A DNA stretch of 64,000 nucleotides. Origin: Chlorobaculum sp. 24CR (lineage in GTDB: Bacteria > Bacteroidota > Chlorobiia > Chlorobiales > Chlorobiaceae). Each line of letters begins with the position of its first letter. Position 1 is the first letter of the stretch. Below the pieces are notes generated by a model. It did no database searches. It saw nothing but the letters and a program-made list of their open reading frames with translations, and was not told the DNA's origin. The stretch lies in assembly GCF_004118635.1 (NCBI RefSeq), contig NZ_SDGU01000005.1:82247-146246 (forward strand), written 5' to 3'. The translations under genes were made by a program, and so were the position numbers. Positions 46,068 through 55,084 of this stretch are shown one piece after another.

Positions 46068-46838
46068 TTACCCCCACGCGAACTTCCGCAGCTCTTCGCT
46101 TACCAGCAAACCCTCTCCGATGAGCGCGGCATCGAAGCCGGCTTGCTGCATGAGCAGCACATCGTCGCGGCGTTTCAGGCCGCTTTCGGCGACGGCAAGT
46201 ACGCCTTCCGGGTACTCCCGCTTGAGGTTGACCGAAGTCATGAGATCAACGGTGAAGTCGCGCAGGTCGCGGTTGTTGACGCCGACAATCGTGGAACCCT
46301 GTTCGAGGGCAGTATCGAGTTCGCACCGGTCGTGCACCTCGACCAGCGCGTACAGGCCGAGTTCGGCGAAGAGCTGGAGGTAATCCCGCAACTGCGACGG
46401 CGCGAGCGCCGCCACGATCAGGAGCGCCGCGTCGGCCCCCATCAGGCGGGTTTCGTAAATCTGGCTTTCGTCGATGATGAACTCTTTGCGGAGCACGGGA
46501 ATGGAGAAGTGCTGCGTAATCGCTTTCAGATAGTCGGGCGATCCCTGAAAGTAGTGGCGGTCGGTCAGCACGGAGAAGGCCGACGCACCAAGTTCCGCGT
46601 AGCGTTGTGCGATGTCGAGCGGGCGGAAATCCTCGACAAGCACGCCGCGCGATGGCGATGCCTTCTTGACCTCGGCGATGAGATTGATCCCGCCATCGCG
46701 GCTCGTGATTGCCGAACGGAAATCGCGCGTCGCCGGAAGTTCGCCGCGCACCTCGCGATAGCGACGCTCCGGCTCCTCTTTTTTCAGTTCGGCGACCTCT
46801 CCCCTCTTGGTTTCGAGAATCCGGGTAAGATAGGTCAT
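46068..46838 (-). CDS. trpC: Indole-3-glycerol phosphate synthase
   Basis: The protein has 256 residues. It closes the indole ring in tryptophan synthesis. Signatures are [19 protein letters not shown] (catalytic Lys), [50 protein letters not shown] and [20 protein letters not shown]. It overlaps the stop of the CarB half by four bases. No other trp gene is near, so tryptophan genes are scattered. Confidence 0.96.
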   Translation of the reverse strand: MTYLTRILETKRGEVAELKKEEPERRYREVRGELPATRDFRSAITSRDGGINLIAEVKKASPSRGVLVEDFRPLDIAQRYAELGASAFSVLTDRHYFQGSPDYLKAITQHFSIPVLRKEFIIDESQIYETRLMGADAALLIVAALAPSQLRDYLQLFAELGLYALVEVHDRCELDTALEQGSTIVGVNNRDLRDFTVDLMTSVNLKREYPEGVLAVAESGLKRRDDVLLMQQAGFDAALIGEGLLVSEELRKFAWG

Positions 46839-48319
46839 GCCTCGCTTTCGGCTGCCATCTGACGAAGCTCATCCTCGAACTCAACGATCTGGCGGATGTT
46901 GTCGAGGAACCACGGATCGATGCCGGTGGACTGGTAAATTTCATCGACGGTCGCCCCGGCCTGGAAGGCGTAGCGCAGGTAGAACATGCGGTCGGCCTTC
47001 GGAATCTTGATTTTTTCGAGCAAATCCTCTTTGGCGAACTGGCGCTGCTGCTGGGTCATGTCGATGACGTTCATGATATCCTTGCCATCACAGCCCAGCC
47101 CGGCGCGCCCGATTTCGAGGCCGCGCAGCGACTTCTGCAACGCCTCGCGGAAGTTGCGCCCGAAGGCCATCACCTCGCCGACCGACTTCATCTGCACACC
47201 GAGGCGGGCATCGACATTCTTGAACTTCTCGAAGTCCCAGCGCGGCACCTTGACCACGCAGTAGTCGATGGAAGGCTCGAAGCTGGCCGGGGTGCTTTTG
47301 GTGATGTCGTTGGTGATCTCGTCGAGCGTGTAGCCCACGGCGAGCTTTGCGGCCACCTTGGCGATGGGGAAGCCGGTCGCCTTCGAGGCCAGCGCGGAGC
47401 TGCGCGACACGCGCGGGTTCATCTCGATGATAACGATGCGCCCATCTTCCGGATTGATCGCAAACTGGATGTTGCTGCCGCCGGTCTCGACGCCGATTTC
47501 GCGGATGATCCGGATCGAGGCGTCACGCAACTCCTGGTACTGGCGGTCGGTGAGAGTCTGGGCAGGCGCGACCGTGATGCTGTCGCCGGTGTGCACGCCC
47601 ATCGGATCGACGTTTTCGATGGAGCAGACGATGATAACGTTGTCGGCCAGGTCGCGGATCACTTCGAGTTCGTACTCCTTCCAGCCGGTCAGGCACTCCT
47701 CGACCAGCACCTCGCCAATCGGGCTTTCGGCCAGGCCGCGCCTGACGGCATCGTAGTAGTCGGCCTTGGATTCGGCGAAACCTCCGCCCGTGCCGCCAAG
47801 CGTGAATGAGGGGCGAATGACAATCGGCAGGCCGATTTCATCGAGCGCCTCTTTGGCCTCCTTCTCATTGCGCACGAAGAAGCCCTTGGCCATTTCGAGG
47901 CCGAGCTTCCGCATCGCATCGCCGAAGAACTCTCGATTCTCGGCCTTGCGAATGGCGCGGAGCTTCGCGCCAATCAGCTCGACGCCGTGGCGCTCCAGCA
48001 CACCAGACTCGGCGAGCTTGACGGCCGTGTTCAGCGCGGTCTGGCCGCCCATCGTCGGCAAGAGCGCGTCCGGTTTTTCTTTTTCGATGATCTTGCGGAC
48101 ATAGTCCGGCGTGATCGGTTCGATATAGGTCGCGTCGGCCAGCTCGATGTCGGTCATGATCGTAGCCGGATTGCTGTTGACGAGGATGACGCGGTAGCCA
48201 TCCTCCTTGAGCGCCCGACACGCCTGGGTGCCCGAATAATCAAATTCACACGCCTGCCCGATAACAATCGGCCCGGCTCCAATCACCAATATGGACTTGA
48301 TGTCCTCGCGTTTTGGCAC
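46835..48319 (-). CDS. carB: Carbamoyl-phosphate synthase large subunit, separate N-terminal half
   Basis: The protein has 494 residues against about 1,070 for a fused CarB. It begins [20 protein letters not shown] and holds the first ATP-grasp unit ([37 protein letters not shown] as [33 protein letters not shown]). It also has the linker with the [13 protein letters not shown] region and part of the oligomerisation domain. It ends cleanly at 46835 and overlaps trpC, so it is a genuine separate gene and not a cut. The half with the carbamate-phosphorylating ATP site must be elsewhere. This unit makes carboxyphosphate from bicarbonate. Confidence 0.9.
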   Translation of the reverse strand: MPKREDIKSILVIGAGPIVIGQACEFDYSGTQACRALKEDGYRVILVNSNPATIMTDIELADATYIEPITPDYVRKIIEKEKPDALLPTMGGQTALNTAVKLAESGVLERHGVELIGAKLRAIRKAENREFFGDAMRKLGLEMAKGFFVRNEKEAKEALDEIGLPIVIRPSFTLGGTGGGFAESKADYYDAVRRGLAESPIGEVLVEECLTGWKEYELEVIRDLADNVIIVCSIENVDPMGVHTGDSITVAPAQTLTDRQYQELRDASIRIIREIGVETGGSNIQFAINPEDGRIVIIEMNPRVSRSSALASKATGFPIAKVAAKLAVGYTLDEITNDITKSTPASFEPSIDYCVVKVPRWDFEKFKNVDARLGVQMKSVGEVMAFGRNFREALQKSLRGLEIGRAGLGCDGKDIMNVIDMTQQQRQFAKEDLLEKIKIPKADRMFYLRYAFQAGATVDEIYQSTGIDPWFLDNIRQIVEFEDELRQMAAESEA

Positions 48320-48443
48320 GTCTCTTCCGCTTTAAATCTTGAGGTAAACTGTCAGTTGCGCAATGTACAAAATTTTCCGGTGTTCTGAGCGGCTGGGAAG
48401 GCTTAAAGGCTTCCTGTCGCTCAGGCATTTTTCCCGGCTTTTC

Positions 48444-48490
48444 ACCTATAGGACTTATACGACCTATAAGACCTATAGGTCGTATAGGAT
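48444..48490. repeat. CTTATAAG/CCTATAGG decamer repeat, copy 3
   Basis: CCTATAGGACTTATACGACC, then TATAAGACCTATAGGTCGTA and TAGGA. It abuts the stop of the JAMM protease gene, so the stop codon is formed at the repeat edge. Confidence 0.7.
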
Positions 48491-48922
48491 TTAAGCTAAA
48501 ACCTTGATCTGCTCCTGGTGAAATCCTCCAGCGTCGCGGCGGAGCCATGAAGTGACCTCTCTGGGTACGCCGCCGTAAAGAGAGATGATGAGCATCGAGT
48601 GGCCTGCGCTGGCGAAGTCGATGTCGTTGCGCGAGGGCACGGCAGTCGAGTTGATGTGCGAGTGGTAGGAGCCGACGACAACCAAGCCAAGACTGCTCGC
48701 TTCGCGCTCCACGTCGATGAATTCGTTATAGGCGATTTCAAAGCCGTTCTCCTTGCCATAATAGAGCGCGTTGTGGCACGGGGCGACTTCGAGCACGATG
48801 TTGTCGATATTTCCGCGATGATCGACGACCTTCCGGCCCACGAGCAGGCCGCAGCACTCATAGGGCAAATCCCTGACGGCGTGCTCCTGGATGATCTCAA
48901 ACTTGCGACGAGGTAATTTCAT
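48491..48922 (-). CDS. JAMM/MPN+ metalloprotease family protein
   Basis: The protein has 143 residues. The zinc motif is complete: Glu in YECCGLLVGR and HxHx7SxxD in YHSHINSTAVPSRNDID. Prokaryotic members remove small ubiquitin-like or sulfur-carrier proteins (for example from CysO or ThiS-like proteins) or act as desampylases. The substrate here cannot be read because no sulfur-carrier gene adjoins. A purD gene lies upstream on the same strand. Confidence 0.82.
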   Translation of the reverse strand: MKLPRRKFEIIQEHAVRDLPYECCGLLVGRKVVDHRGNIDNIVLEVAPCHNALYYGKENGFEIAYNEFIDVEREASSLGLVVVGSYHSHINSTAVPSRNDIDFASAGHSMLIISLYGGVPREVTSWLRRDAGGFHQEQIKVLA

Positions 48923-48953
48923 TACAAACCACTACGATAATGTACCGGATGCT

Positions 48954-50231
48954 TCAGAGCGCCTTTGCGCCAATGTCCCGGCGGCAGTACGCCCCCTCGA
49001 ATCCGATGGCCTTCACCGCGCCGTAGGCCCGGTCGAGCGCCTCTTTCAGCAAACCGGCCCGCGCCGTCACCGAAAGAACGCGGCCACCGGAGGTCACGAG
49101 CGTTTCGCCCTCGCGGCGCGTTCCGGCATGGAAAACCAGCACTCCCTCCATTTCGTTCACCGAAGGGTCGATCAAGATCGCCTTGCCGGTTTCGTATGCA
49201 TCCGGATAGCCCGCCGAGGCCATGACGACCGTCGCTGCGGCGCCCGCCTGCATCTCGAACGGCACCGCTTCGAGGCCGCCATCCACGCTGGCGAGAAGCG
49301 CCTCGAACAGATCGCTCTTCAGCATCGGCAGCACAACCTGCGTCTCCGGATCGCCGAGGCGGGCGTTGTACTCGACCACCGATAGCGCGCCGTTGTCGAT
49401 CATGAGACCAACGTAGAGAAAGCCGGTGTAGGCGTATCCGTCGGCCTTCATTCCGGCGAGGGTCGGGCGGATGACCTCCTCCTCGACCCGCCGCATCACC
49501 TCCGGCGTCACGAGCGGCGCGGGGGCATACGCGCCCATGCCGCCGGTGTTCTTGCCGGTATCGCCCTCGCCGATGCGCTTGTGATCCTGCGCGGAAAGGA
49601 AAAGCTGGTAATTCTCGCCATCGGTCAGGGCGAACACGCTCGCCTCCTGGCCGGTGAGGAACGCTTCGATCACCACCTCGTCGGCAGCCTCGCCGAAGAT
49701 GCGCGACTCGAAAAACTCATGGATCGCCGCCAGCGACTCCTCGCGGTTCATCGCAACGACGACCCCCTTGCCCGCGCAGAGGCCGCTGGCCTTGATGACC
49801 TGCGGGAACGACGCGCACGATTCGAGGAACGCTCTGGCGGAAGCGTAGTCACGGAACACCTCGTAACTGGCGGTCGGAATGTCGTGGCGCTTCATGAACT
49901 CCTTGGCGAACACCTTGCTCGTTTCGAGACACGCCGCCTCGGCGGTCGGGCCGACCACCTTCAGCCCCGCCTCGCGGAACCGGTTGACAATGCCCGCTTC
50001 GAGCGGCTGCTCCGGGCCGACCACCGTCAGGCCAATCGACTCTTTCGCAACGAGGTCGAGCAGCGCATCGATGTCGGTCGCCTTGACGGCGACGTTGCGA
50101 ACCTTGCCGCCCATCGTGGCCGTGCCGCCATTGCCGGGAGCCACGAAAACCGTTGAAACCTTGCTGCTGCGCGCGACGGCCCAAGCCATGGCATGTTCCC
50201 TGGCGCCGCTTCCGATAATCAGAACGTTCAT
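48954..50231 (-). CDS. purD: Phosphoribosylamine--glycine ligase (GARS)
   Basis: The protein has 425 residues from ATG 50231 (MNVLIIGSGAREHAMAWA). The frame is open 35 codons further up without reason to use it. An ATP-grasp enzyme of purine synthesis, it carries VVGPEQPLEAGIVNRF, PTASYEVFRDYASARAF, IKASGLCAGKGVVVA, the loop DHKRIGEGDTGKNTGGMGAY and EYNARLGDPETQVVLP. The domain order N, A, B and C is complete. Confidence 0.97.
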   Translation of the reverse strand: MNVLIIGSGAREHAMAWAVARSSKVSTVFVAPGNGGTATMGGKVRNVAVKATDIDALLDLVAKESIGLTVVGPEQPLEAGIVNRFREAGLKVVGPTAEAACLETSKVFAKEFMKRHDIPTASYEVFRDYASARAFLESCASFPQVIKASGLCAGKGVVVAMNREESLAAIHEFFESRIFGEAADEVVIEAFLTGQEASVFALTDGENYQLFLSAQDHKRIGEGDTGKNTGGMGAYAPAPLVTPEVMRRVEEEVIRPTLAGMKADGYAYTGFLYVGLMIDNGALSVVEYNARLGDPETQVVLPMLKSDLFEALLASVDGGLEAVPFEMQAGAAATVVMASAGYPDAYETGKAILIDPSVNEMEGVLVFHAGTRREGETLVTSGGRVLSVTARAGLLKEALDRAYGAVKAIGFEGAYCRRDIGAKAL

Positions 50232-50413
50232 GTTTGCGTAATACGATGGCCTCAAATCACCCTGTGGTTTGTCGGCGTGGATTGTTAAATTGCCCCCGGC
50301 TGAGCGGGGCAAGCCAAACGCATGTATATAACGCATCGACGCTCACAAAAACAATAAAAAAATCCGCCCTGAAAACCTCGCCTCTATTTCCAGACACACC
50401 GTTGACCCACTGA

Positions 50414-51043
50414 ATGGCTTTCGTGAAGCACATCCTTTTGAAGAGCGCCACCCACCTGCTCCCCCACGTTCTCAAACTGCTTTTCGGCACACTGAAGATC
50501 GACATCGAGCACACCGGAGAACGAATGCCAGAGGATGACCGGGGCGTGATGTTCGCCTTCTGGCATGGCAAGATGATCGCCGGATGGCTGCTGGCGAGGC
50601 GTCTGTTTCCCGGACGCGACATTTCAGCGGTCGTCAGCCTCTCCGGTGACGGGCAGATTCTGTCGGACGCGCTCGACCGGCTCCGCTTCCGGCTGATTCG
50701 CGGATCGAGTTCACGGGGCAAGGAGGTGGTCAAGCGCAACATCGGCGTCGCCCTGAGCAGTCGCGGCGTGGTGGCCGTGACGCCCGACGGCCCGCGCGGC
50801 CCGCACCAGCGCTTCAAGTACGGCACGCTGCGGCTCGCCGCGCTGCACCACGCGCCGGTGGTGTTCGCCGAAATCCGTTACAGCAACGCGCGAAGCCTCA
50901 AAAGTTGGGACAGGTTTGAAATCCCGATGCCCTTCAGCCGTGTGCAGGTCACGCTTCGCGTCGTGCAGGTGCCGGAATTTCGGGACGAAGCGGCCTTCCG
51001 CGCCTGGGCCGACAAGCTTTCCGGCGGATTCGACGATGAGTAG
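50414..51043 (+). CDS. DUF374 lysophospholipid acyltransferase-like protein
   Basis: The protein has 209 residues. The pattern MFAFWHGKMIAGWLLARR, VVSLSGDGQILSDALDR, RGSSSRGK and VAVTPDGPRGPHQRFKYG is DUF374, related to acyltransferases of lipid A and phospholipid metabolism (the HxxxxD motif is absent, as usual in the group). Its stop is inside the lpxK start region (8-base overlap), so it probably works in the lipid A or outer-membrane lipid pathway with lpxK. Exact acyl donor and acceptor unknown. Confidence 0.85.
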   Translation: MAFVKHILLKSATHLLPHVLKLLFGTLKIDIEHTGERMPEDDRGVMFAFWHGKMIAGWLLARRLFPGRDISAVVSLSGDGQILSDALDRLRFRLIRGSSSRGKEVVKRNIGVALSSRGVVAVTPDGPRGPHQRFKYGTLRLAALHHAPVVFAEIRYSNARSLKSWDRFEIPMPFSRVQVTLRVVQVPEFRDEAAFRAWADKLSGGFDDE

Positions 51044-52088
51044 CGCCGCTATCCTCCTGCGCCCCGCCGCAGCGCTGTACGGCATGGTGACGGGCCTGCG
51101 CAACCGGCTCTACGACCGGGGCATTTTCAAAAGCTGGCGCTCGCCGATTCCGGTGGTTTCGGTCGGCAACATCACCACCGGCGGCACCGGCAAAACCCCG
51201 CTCGTGGACTGGATCGTCAAATTCTACGAGGCGTCCGGCATCGCAACAGCCATCGTCTCGCGAGGCTACGGACGCCGGACGAAGGGCGTGCAGCTCGTCT
51301 CGGATGGCCGTCGCCGCCTCGTCGGCAGCCGCGACGCGGGCGACGAAACCGCGATGCTCGCCGCGCGAAATCCCGGCACCATTGTCGTCGTCGCCGAAAA
51401 GCGCGTCGAAGGAGTGCAATTTCTGATGCGCCAGTTCGCCGACCGCCTGCCCGGCGTGATCGTGCTCGACGACGCCTTCCAGCACCGCAAAATCGCGCGA
51501 GACCTCGACATCGTCGTCGTCAACGCCGGAGCGCCGGAGGAAATCGACGCTATGCTCCCCGCCGGACGCCTGCGCGAACCGCTGCAGGGACTGCTGCGAG
51601 CTGACGTGATTATCCTCAGCAAAATCACAGACGAAGCCAAAGCCGCGCCGCTGCTCGCCAGGCTCGAACGGACGGGAAAGCCGGTGCTCCGCTCGAAGAT
51701 CAAACCGGGAAAACTGATGCAGGTGGATGGAAGGAAAACCGAGACGAATGAATCCGTCAAGGCGCTCGCCTTCGCCGGAATCGGCGCTCCGGCGGGATTT
51801 CTGCACAGTCTGGAAGATGCGGGGGTAAAGGTCGGGGTGACAAAGTTCTTCCGCGACCACGAACCCTACACGGAGGCCGCGATCCGCTCGATTGTCGAGG
51901 AATCAGCCCGGAAAGGAGTCGTGCCGGTCACGACCGAGAAAGACTGGTTCCGCATCGCCGATGATCCGGAACTCGCCGGACTGCTGGCGAACGCCGGATG
52001 CCGCTATCTGACGATTGAGCCAGAGTTTCCGGACGGCGCAACGGAGCTGGAGAGAAGGCTGATGGGGGTGGTGAAACGAGGGGCGTGA
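51036..52088 (+). CDS. lpxK: Tetraacyldisaccharide 4'-kinase
   Basis: The protein has 350 residues from ATG 51036. It phosphorylates the lipid A precursor at the 4' position. The P-loop is GNITTGGTGKTPLV near residue 45, then SRGYGRRTKG, GDETAMLAARNPG, VVAEKRVEG and the second motif VIVLDDAFQHRKIARDLDIV. It overlaps the DUF374 gene by 8 bases. The 3' side is a repeat-rich gap to the hydrolase gene. With lpxC-fabZ this supports a lipid A-bearing outer membrane. Confidence 0.95.
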   Translation: MSSAAILLRPAAALYGMVTGLRNRLYDRGIFKSWRSPIPVVSVGNITTGGTGKTPLVDWIVKFYEASGIATAIVSRGYGRRTKGVQLVSDGRRRLVGSRDAGDETAMLAARNPGTIVVVAEKRVEGVQFLMRQFADRLPGVIVLDDAFQHRKIARDLDIVVVNAGAPEEIDAMLPAGRLREPLQGLLRADVIILSKITDEAKAAPLLARLERTGKPVLRSKIKPGKLMQVDGRKTETNESVKALAFAGIGAPAGFLHSLEDAGVKVGVTKFFRDHEPYTEAAIRSIVEESARKGVVPVTTEKDWFRIADDPELAGLLANAGCRYLTIEPEFPDGATELERRLMGVVKRGA

Positions 52089-52128
52089 CGGACACAAGGC
52101 AGGTAGAGCGCAAAAACCGGAAAATTCT

Positions 52129-52160
52129 GTAGGGGCAATCCCTTGCGGTTGCCCTTCCCT
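52129..52160 (+). repeat. Covarying palindromic repeat, copy 3
   Basis: TGTAGGGGCAATCC, then CTTGCGG and TTGCCCTTCCCT. It is inverted relative to most copies, with the TGTAG border on the left. Confidence 0.7.
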
Positions 52161-52186
52161 GATGAAATCAACATCGAGGCATACCA

Positions 52187-52214
52187 AAGGGCAGGCGCAA
52201 GGCCTGCCCCTACG
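52187..52214 (+). repeat. Covarying palindromic repeat, copy 4
   Basis: GGGCAGGC and GCCTGCCC stems around GCAAG, ending in CCTACG. Confidence 0.75.
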
Positions 52215-52278
52215 ATGATTACGAAGAGATGCTTCGATTGCGATTGTGAGATAAAAAACATCGTTTGATCGTTGTGAT

Positions 52279-52331
52279 CGGGCATAAAGAGGACGGGCAT
52301 AAAGAGGACGGGCATAAAACCCGTCCCTACC
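52279..52331 (+). repeat. Covarying palindromic repeat, copy 5, with a 15-base tandem duplication
   Basis: GGACGGGC and CCCGTCC around ATAAAA, ending in CTACC. Before it CGGGCATAAAGAGGA occurs twice in direct repeat. Confidence 0.7.
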
Positions 52332-52374
52332 ATTCACCAATTGATGCGATTCCGATTCGAGGAAAAAATAATCG

Positions 52375-52920
52375 TCAATCCTCCTTGACGATTTTCGATA
52401 TTGCCTTGAACGTATCCCCTTCGGCGACTCGCAACAGCTCGAAAATCGCCATCTCGGTGCTGGTGAGCGCGGCTCCGGCGCGTTCGATGCAGCGGATGCC
52501 GAGTGCGCGGTTCTCCTCGCTTCTCGACGAAACGCCGTCGGTCACCAGATGCACGTTGTAGCCAAATTCGAGCAGATCGACAGAGGTCTGATAGACGCAC
52601 ACATGAGTCTCCATGCCGGTCACGAGAATGTCATTGCGGCCAAGCGAGCGCAGATGCTTCATGAAATCGTCGTTGCCGCAGCAACTGAACGAAAGCTTCT
52701 CGAACGGTGTTTCTTCACCGATCAGCTCTTTCAGCTCATCGACCGTGCGGCCAAGTCCTTTCGGGTACTGCTCGGTATGAACCACCGGTACGCCAAGCAG
52801 CTTGCTCGCCCGGATCAGTTTTCCGGTATTTTTTATGACGCTATCTGACTGAAAAACGGCGGGCGCGAGTTTTTCCTGAATATCGATAACAAGCAGCAAG
52901 GTCTCTTTCGGAATGATCAT
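52375..52920 (-). CDS. Isochorismatase-fold cysteine hydrolase
   Basis: The protein has 181 residues from ATG 52920 (MIIPKETLLLVIDIQEKLAP). The frame reaches 14 codons further without need. The nucleophile Cys is in VTGMETHVCVYQTSVDLLEFG, the Asp in VIDIQE, and the conserved cis-Pro turn and GYNVHLVTDGVSSRSEENR are present. It resembles the YcaC/nicotinamidase-like group with unknown substrate. It is divergent from the ICMT-like gene. Confidence 0.88.
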   Translation of the reverse strand: MIIPKETLLLVIDIQEKLAPAVFQSDSVIKNTGKLIRASKLLGVPVVHTEQYPKGLGRTVDELKELIGEETPFEKLSFSCCGNDDFMKHLRSLGRNDILVTGMETHVCVYQTSVDLLEFGYNVHLVTDGVSSRSEENRALGIRCIERAGAALTSTEMAIFELLRVAEGDTFKAISKIVKED

Positions 52921-53022
52921 GGGGGTCGGCGATAAGGATGTTGATCGGGTTGCGGGGGACATTTCCTACAATTTTGAAATTTTTGAAGATAGGGCAATTT
53001 GAACGATTCTCAAGCGAGCAGT

Positions 53023-53535
53023 ATGGAAAAGGAATATGGCAAATTGAAACACTTTGGAGCAAAGGGAGAGCACCTGGTCGTCATCCAGATAGCGCTCGTG
53101 GCGCTCTATTTTTTCACTCCCGTCTGGCCCGATCTGCGGGGCGGAGAACTCTGGCGGCAATTTGCGATTCTGCGCTGGGGCACCCTCGTCATTGGCGTAC
53201 TCGCCGGAGCCGCGCTCGGCATCGGCGGTTCGCTGAATATCCGTCGGTACCTCACACCGCTCCCCTACCCGGTCGATCACAGCAAGCTGGTCGATACCGG
53301 CGTTTACGCGCTGGTGCGTCATCCACTCTACAGCGCCCAGCTCCTGGCCGCCGCCGGATGGGCGGTATTTTCGCTGAGCCTTTCTCACCTGTTGGTAACA
53401 GCGCTGGCCCTCGCGTTTTTCAACTACAAAGCCTCGAAAGAGGAAGCCTGGCTCACCGAGCGCCACCCCGATTACGGCAGCTACGCCGCCAAAGTTGGCA
53501 AGTTCGCGCCAGGGTTGGGAAAGCTGAAAAAGTAA
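53023..53535 (+). CDS. ICMT/PEMT-like membrane methyltransferase
   Basis: The protein has 170 residues from ATG 53023. The TTG 24 bases upstream is a weaker alternative. Four or five hydrophobic segments (VVIQIALVALYFF, LRWGTLVIGVLAGAALGIGG and others) and a C-terminal YALVRHPLYSAQLLAAAGWA and EEAWLTERHPDYGSYAAKVG match the isoprenylcysteine-methyltransferase-like family (RHPxY and ExxL motifs). The natural substrate in bacteria of this group is unknown. Confidence 0.8.
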   Translation: MEKEYGKLKHFGAKGEHLVVIQIALVALYFFTPVWPDLRGGELWRQFAILRWGTLVIGVLAGAALGIGGSLNIRRYLTPLPYPVDHSKLVDTGVYALVRHPLYSAQLLAAAGWAVFSLSLSHLLVTALALAFFNYKASKEEAWLTERHPDYGSYAAKVGKFAPGLGKLKK

Positions 53536-53557
53536 GGCGGCTTGCGGTTCCCCCGAT

Positions 53558-53586
53558 CAGTCGGACAGGACCGATCGGGCCGATCA
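53558..53586. repeat. GGACCGATCGGGCCGATC-type repeat
   Basis: GATCAGTCGGACAGGACC, then GATCGGGCCGATCA. Words are like those at 19146-19167 and near 55030. It overlaps the stop of the FISUMP gene. Confidence 0.45.
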
Positions 53587-54165
53587 TTTTTCACGATTTT
53601 TCACGCAGCGCACCGACAGGCCCAGGCCTTTGGCTACGCGGACTCGTTGCAGCTTGCCGCTGCCCTCGCTGATTTCGCGGTTCCAGGCGTCGAACTCGCC
53701 GGATGGCGTGGCCGTCCAGAAAAAGGCGCTGCTGCCCTTGCCAAAGAAAATGCCGAGGCAGTTGCGACTTCCGGTGAAGGCGGTCTCGAAGCCCCGACCA
53801 CCAGTCACTGCTTCGAGTTCACGCCATTCGGCATCGGTGGGCACATGCCACCCTTCGGGAGCCAGACCGCGCGGGTCTGCGACGGCGAACCAGTTATAGA
53901 GCCGCCCGTTTGCAGGTTGGTTGCCGTAGTCGCACCATGCCCCCTCGTGCCTGGAGATCGCATCGTTCCACTCCTCGACGCTTCTGGCATGGCAAATCGG
54001 GTCGCCGTTGCTGTAGCGGTCAATAGCAAGATTTTCCGCCATCCAGATTTGCTTGCCGATGGCGATGCTCCGGACGCTCTGGTCGGGCTTCGCGCAGCCA
54101 GACGCCAGCAGCAGCACAACGGCGAGCAGCAAGCGCAGGCGGTATGTCGGCTTGTAGCGTTTCAT
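53584..54165 (-). CDS. FISUMP-domain lipoprotein
   Basis: The protein has 193 residues from ATG 54165. The signal peptide is LLLAVVLLLASGC with a lipobox Cys. The domain is the Fibrobacter succinogenes major paralogous (FISUMP) type: IGKQIWMAENLAIDRYSNGD, GAWCDYGNQPANGRLYNWFA, GLAPEGWHVPTDAEWRELE and GLSVRCVKN at the end. These domains occur in cell-surface proteins of Bacteroidota, Fibrobacteres and Chlorobi with poorly known roles. No other surface gene adjoins. The frame extends upstream, but the ATG chosen gives a proper signal peptide. Confidence 0.85.
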   Translation of the reverse strand: MKRYKPTYRLRLLLAVVLLLASGCAKPDQSVRSIAIGKQIWMAENLAIDRYSNGDPICHARSVEEWNDAISRHEGAWCDYGNQPANGRLYNWFAVADPRGLAPEGWHVPTDAEWRELEAVTGGRGFETAFTGSRNCLGIFFGKGSSAFFWTATPSGEFDAWNREISEGSGKLQRVRVAKGLGLSVRCVKNREK

Positions 54166-54335
54166 GTTAAAAGAATAGGACTTAGAGAACTTATGGGACA
54201 GATGGGACAAATAGGAAAAGAAGCTCGGAGCATCTTGCCGGTGTATTGTGTAGCTCGTCACTTTTTTTAAAAGCTCCGCCTTTTTTATACCATACCATGA
54301 AAAGCTTTTCCTCGCAAACACTAATCCGGAACACC

Positions 54336-54992
54336 ATGAAAAAGATCGGAGTCATCCTTTCGGGGTGCGGCGTCTATGACGGAACGGAAATCCATGAAGC
54401 GGTGCTCACGCTTCTTTCGCTCGACAAGGCCCAGGCCGAGGCGGTCTGCTTTGCCCCCGACATTGCGCAGCGCCACGTCGTCAACCATCTCACCGGCGAG
54501 GCGTCGGAGGGTGAAACCCGCAACGTGCTGGTCGAATCGGCCCGCATCGCGCGTGGTTCGATCCGGAACCTGCGGGACATCGACACGATGATCCTCGACG
54601 GCCTCATCATCCCCGGCGGTTACGGCGCGGCCAAGAACCTGAGCGATTACGCCGTCGCCGGAGCGAAATGCGAAGTGCTTCCCGAAGTGGCCGACGCGGT
54701 CATGCGGTTCCGTAAAAGCGGCAAACCGGTCGGATTTCTCTGCATCGCGCCGGTCATCGCGGCAAAGCTGTTTGGCCCGGAAGGCGTTGAAGTGACCATC
54801 GGCAACGACCAGCAGACGGCGGCGGACATCGCGGCGATGGGCGCGAAGCATATCGCCTCTCCGGTCGAGGAGATCGTCGTCAGCCCCGGCTCGAAGATCG
54901 TCACCACCCCGGCCTACATGCTCGGCCCCGGCATCAGCGACATCGCCAAAGGCATCGACAAACTGGTCGCCAAAGTGCTCGAACTGGCGTGA
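54336..54992 (+). CDS. elbB: Isoprenoid biosynthesis glyoxalase ElbB (DJ-1/PfpI-like)
   Basis: The protein has 218 residues from ATG 54336 with CCGGA before it. Opening KKIGVILSGCGVYDGTEIHE is that of ElbB, as is LDGLIIPGGYGAAKNLSDYA. The nucleophile Cys is in PVGFLCIAPVIAAKLFG. Escherichia ElbB has glyoxalase III activity and was linked with isoprenoid synthesis. The physiological role here is open. Confidence 0.9.
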   Translation: MKKIGVILSGCGVYDGTEIHEAVLTLLSLDKAQAEAVCFAPDIAQRHVVNHLTGEASEGETRNVLVESARIARGSIRNLRDIDTMILDGLIIPGGYGAAKNLSDYAVAGAKCEVLPEVADAVMRFRKSGKPVGFLCIAPVIAAKLFGPEGVEVTIGNDQQTAADIAAMGAKHIASPVEEIVVSPGSKIVTTPAYMLGPGISDIAKGIDKLVAKVLELA

Positions 54993-55056
54993 GCGTCACC
55001 GGAGAAGGTATCCGTCAGATTTGTCGAACCGACCGATCATTATCAACCGTCGCCAG

Positions 55057-55084
55057 AGGGCAACCGCAAGGGTTGCCCCTACAG
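55057..55084 (+). repeat. Covarying palindromic repeat, copy 6
   Basis: GGGCAACC and GGTTGCCC around GCAAG, ending in CCTACA. The border supplies the TAG stop of the permease gene read on the minus strand. Confidence 0.75.

Larger units (their letters stand above)
52089..52374. other. Gap filled with three covarying hairpin repeats
   Basis: The gap holds copies at 52129-52160, 52187-52214 and 52279-52331 and no gene. Confidence 0.6.

Noticed and set aside
52265..52561. 98-residue plus-strand ORF starting in the repeat
   Set aside because: Its first part is translated repeat and the rest is antisense to the cysteine hydrolase gene.
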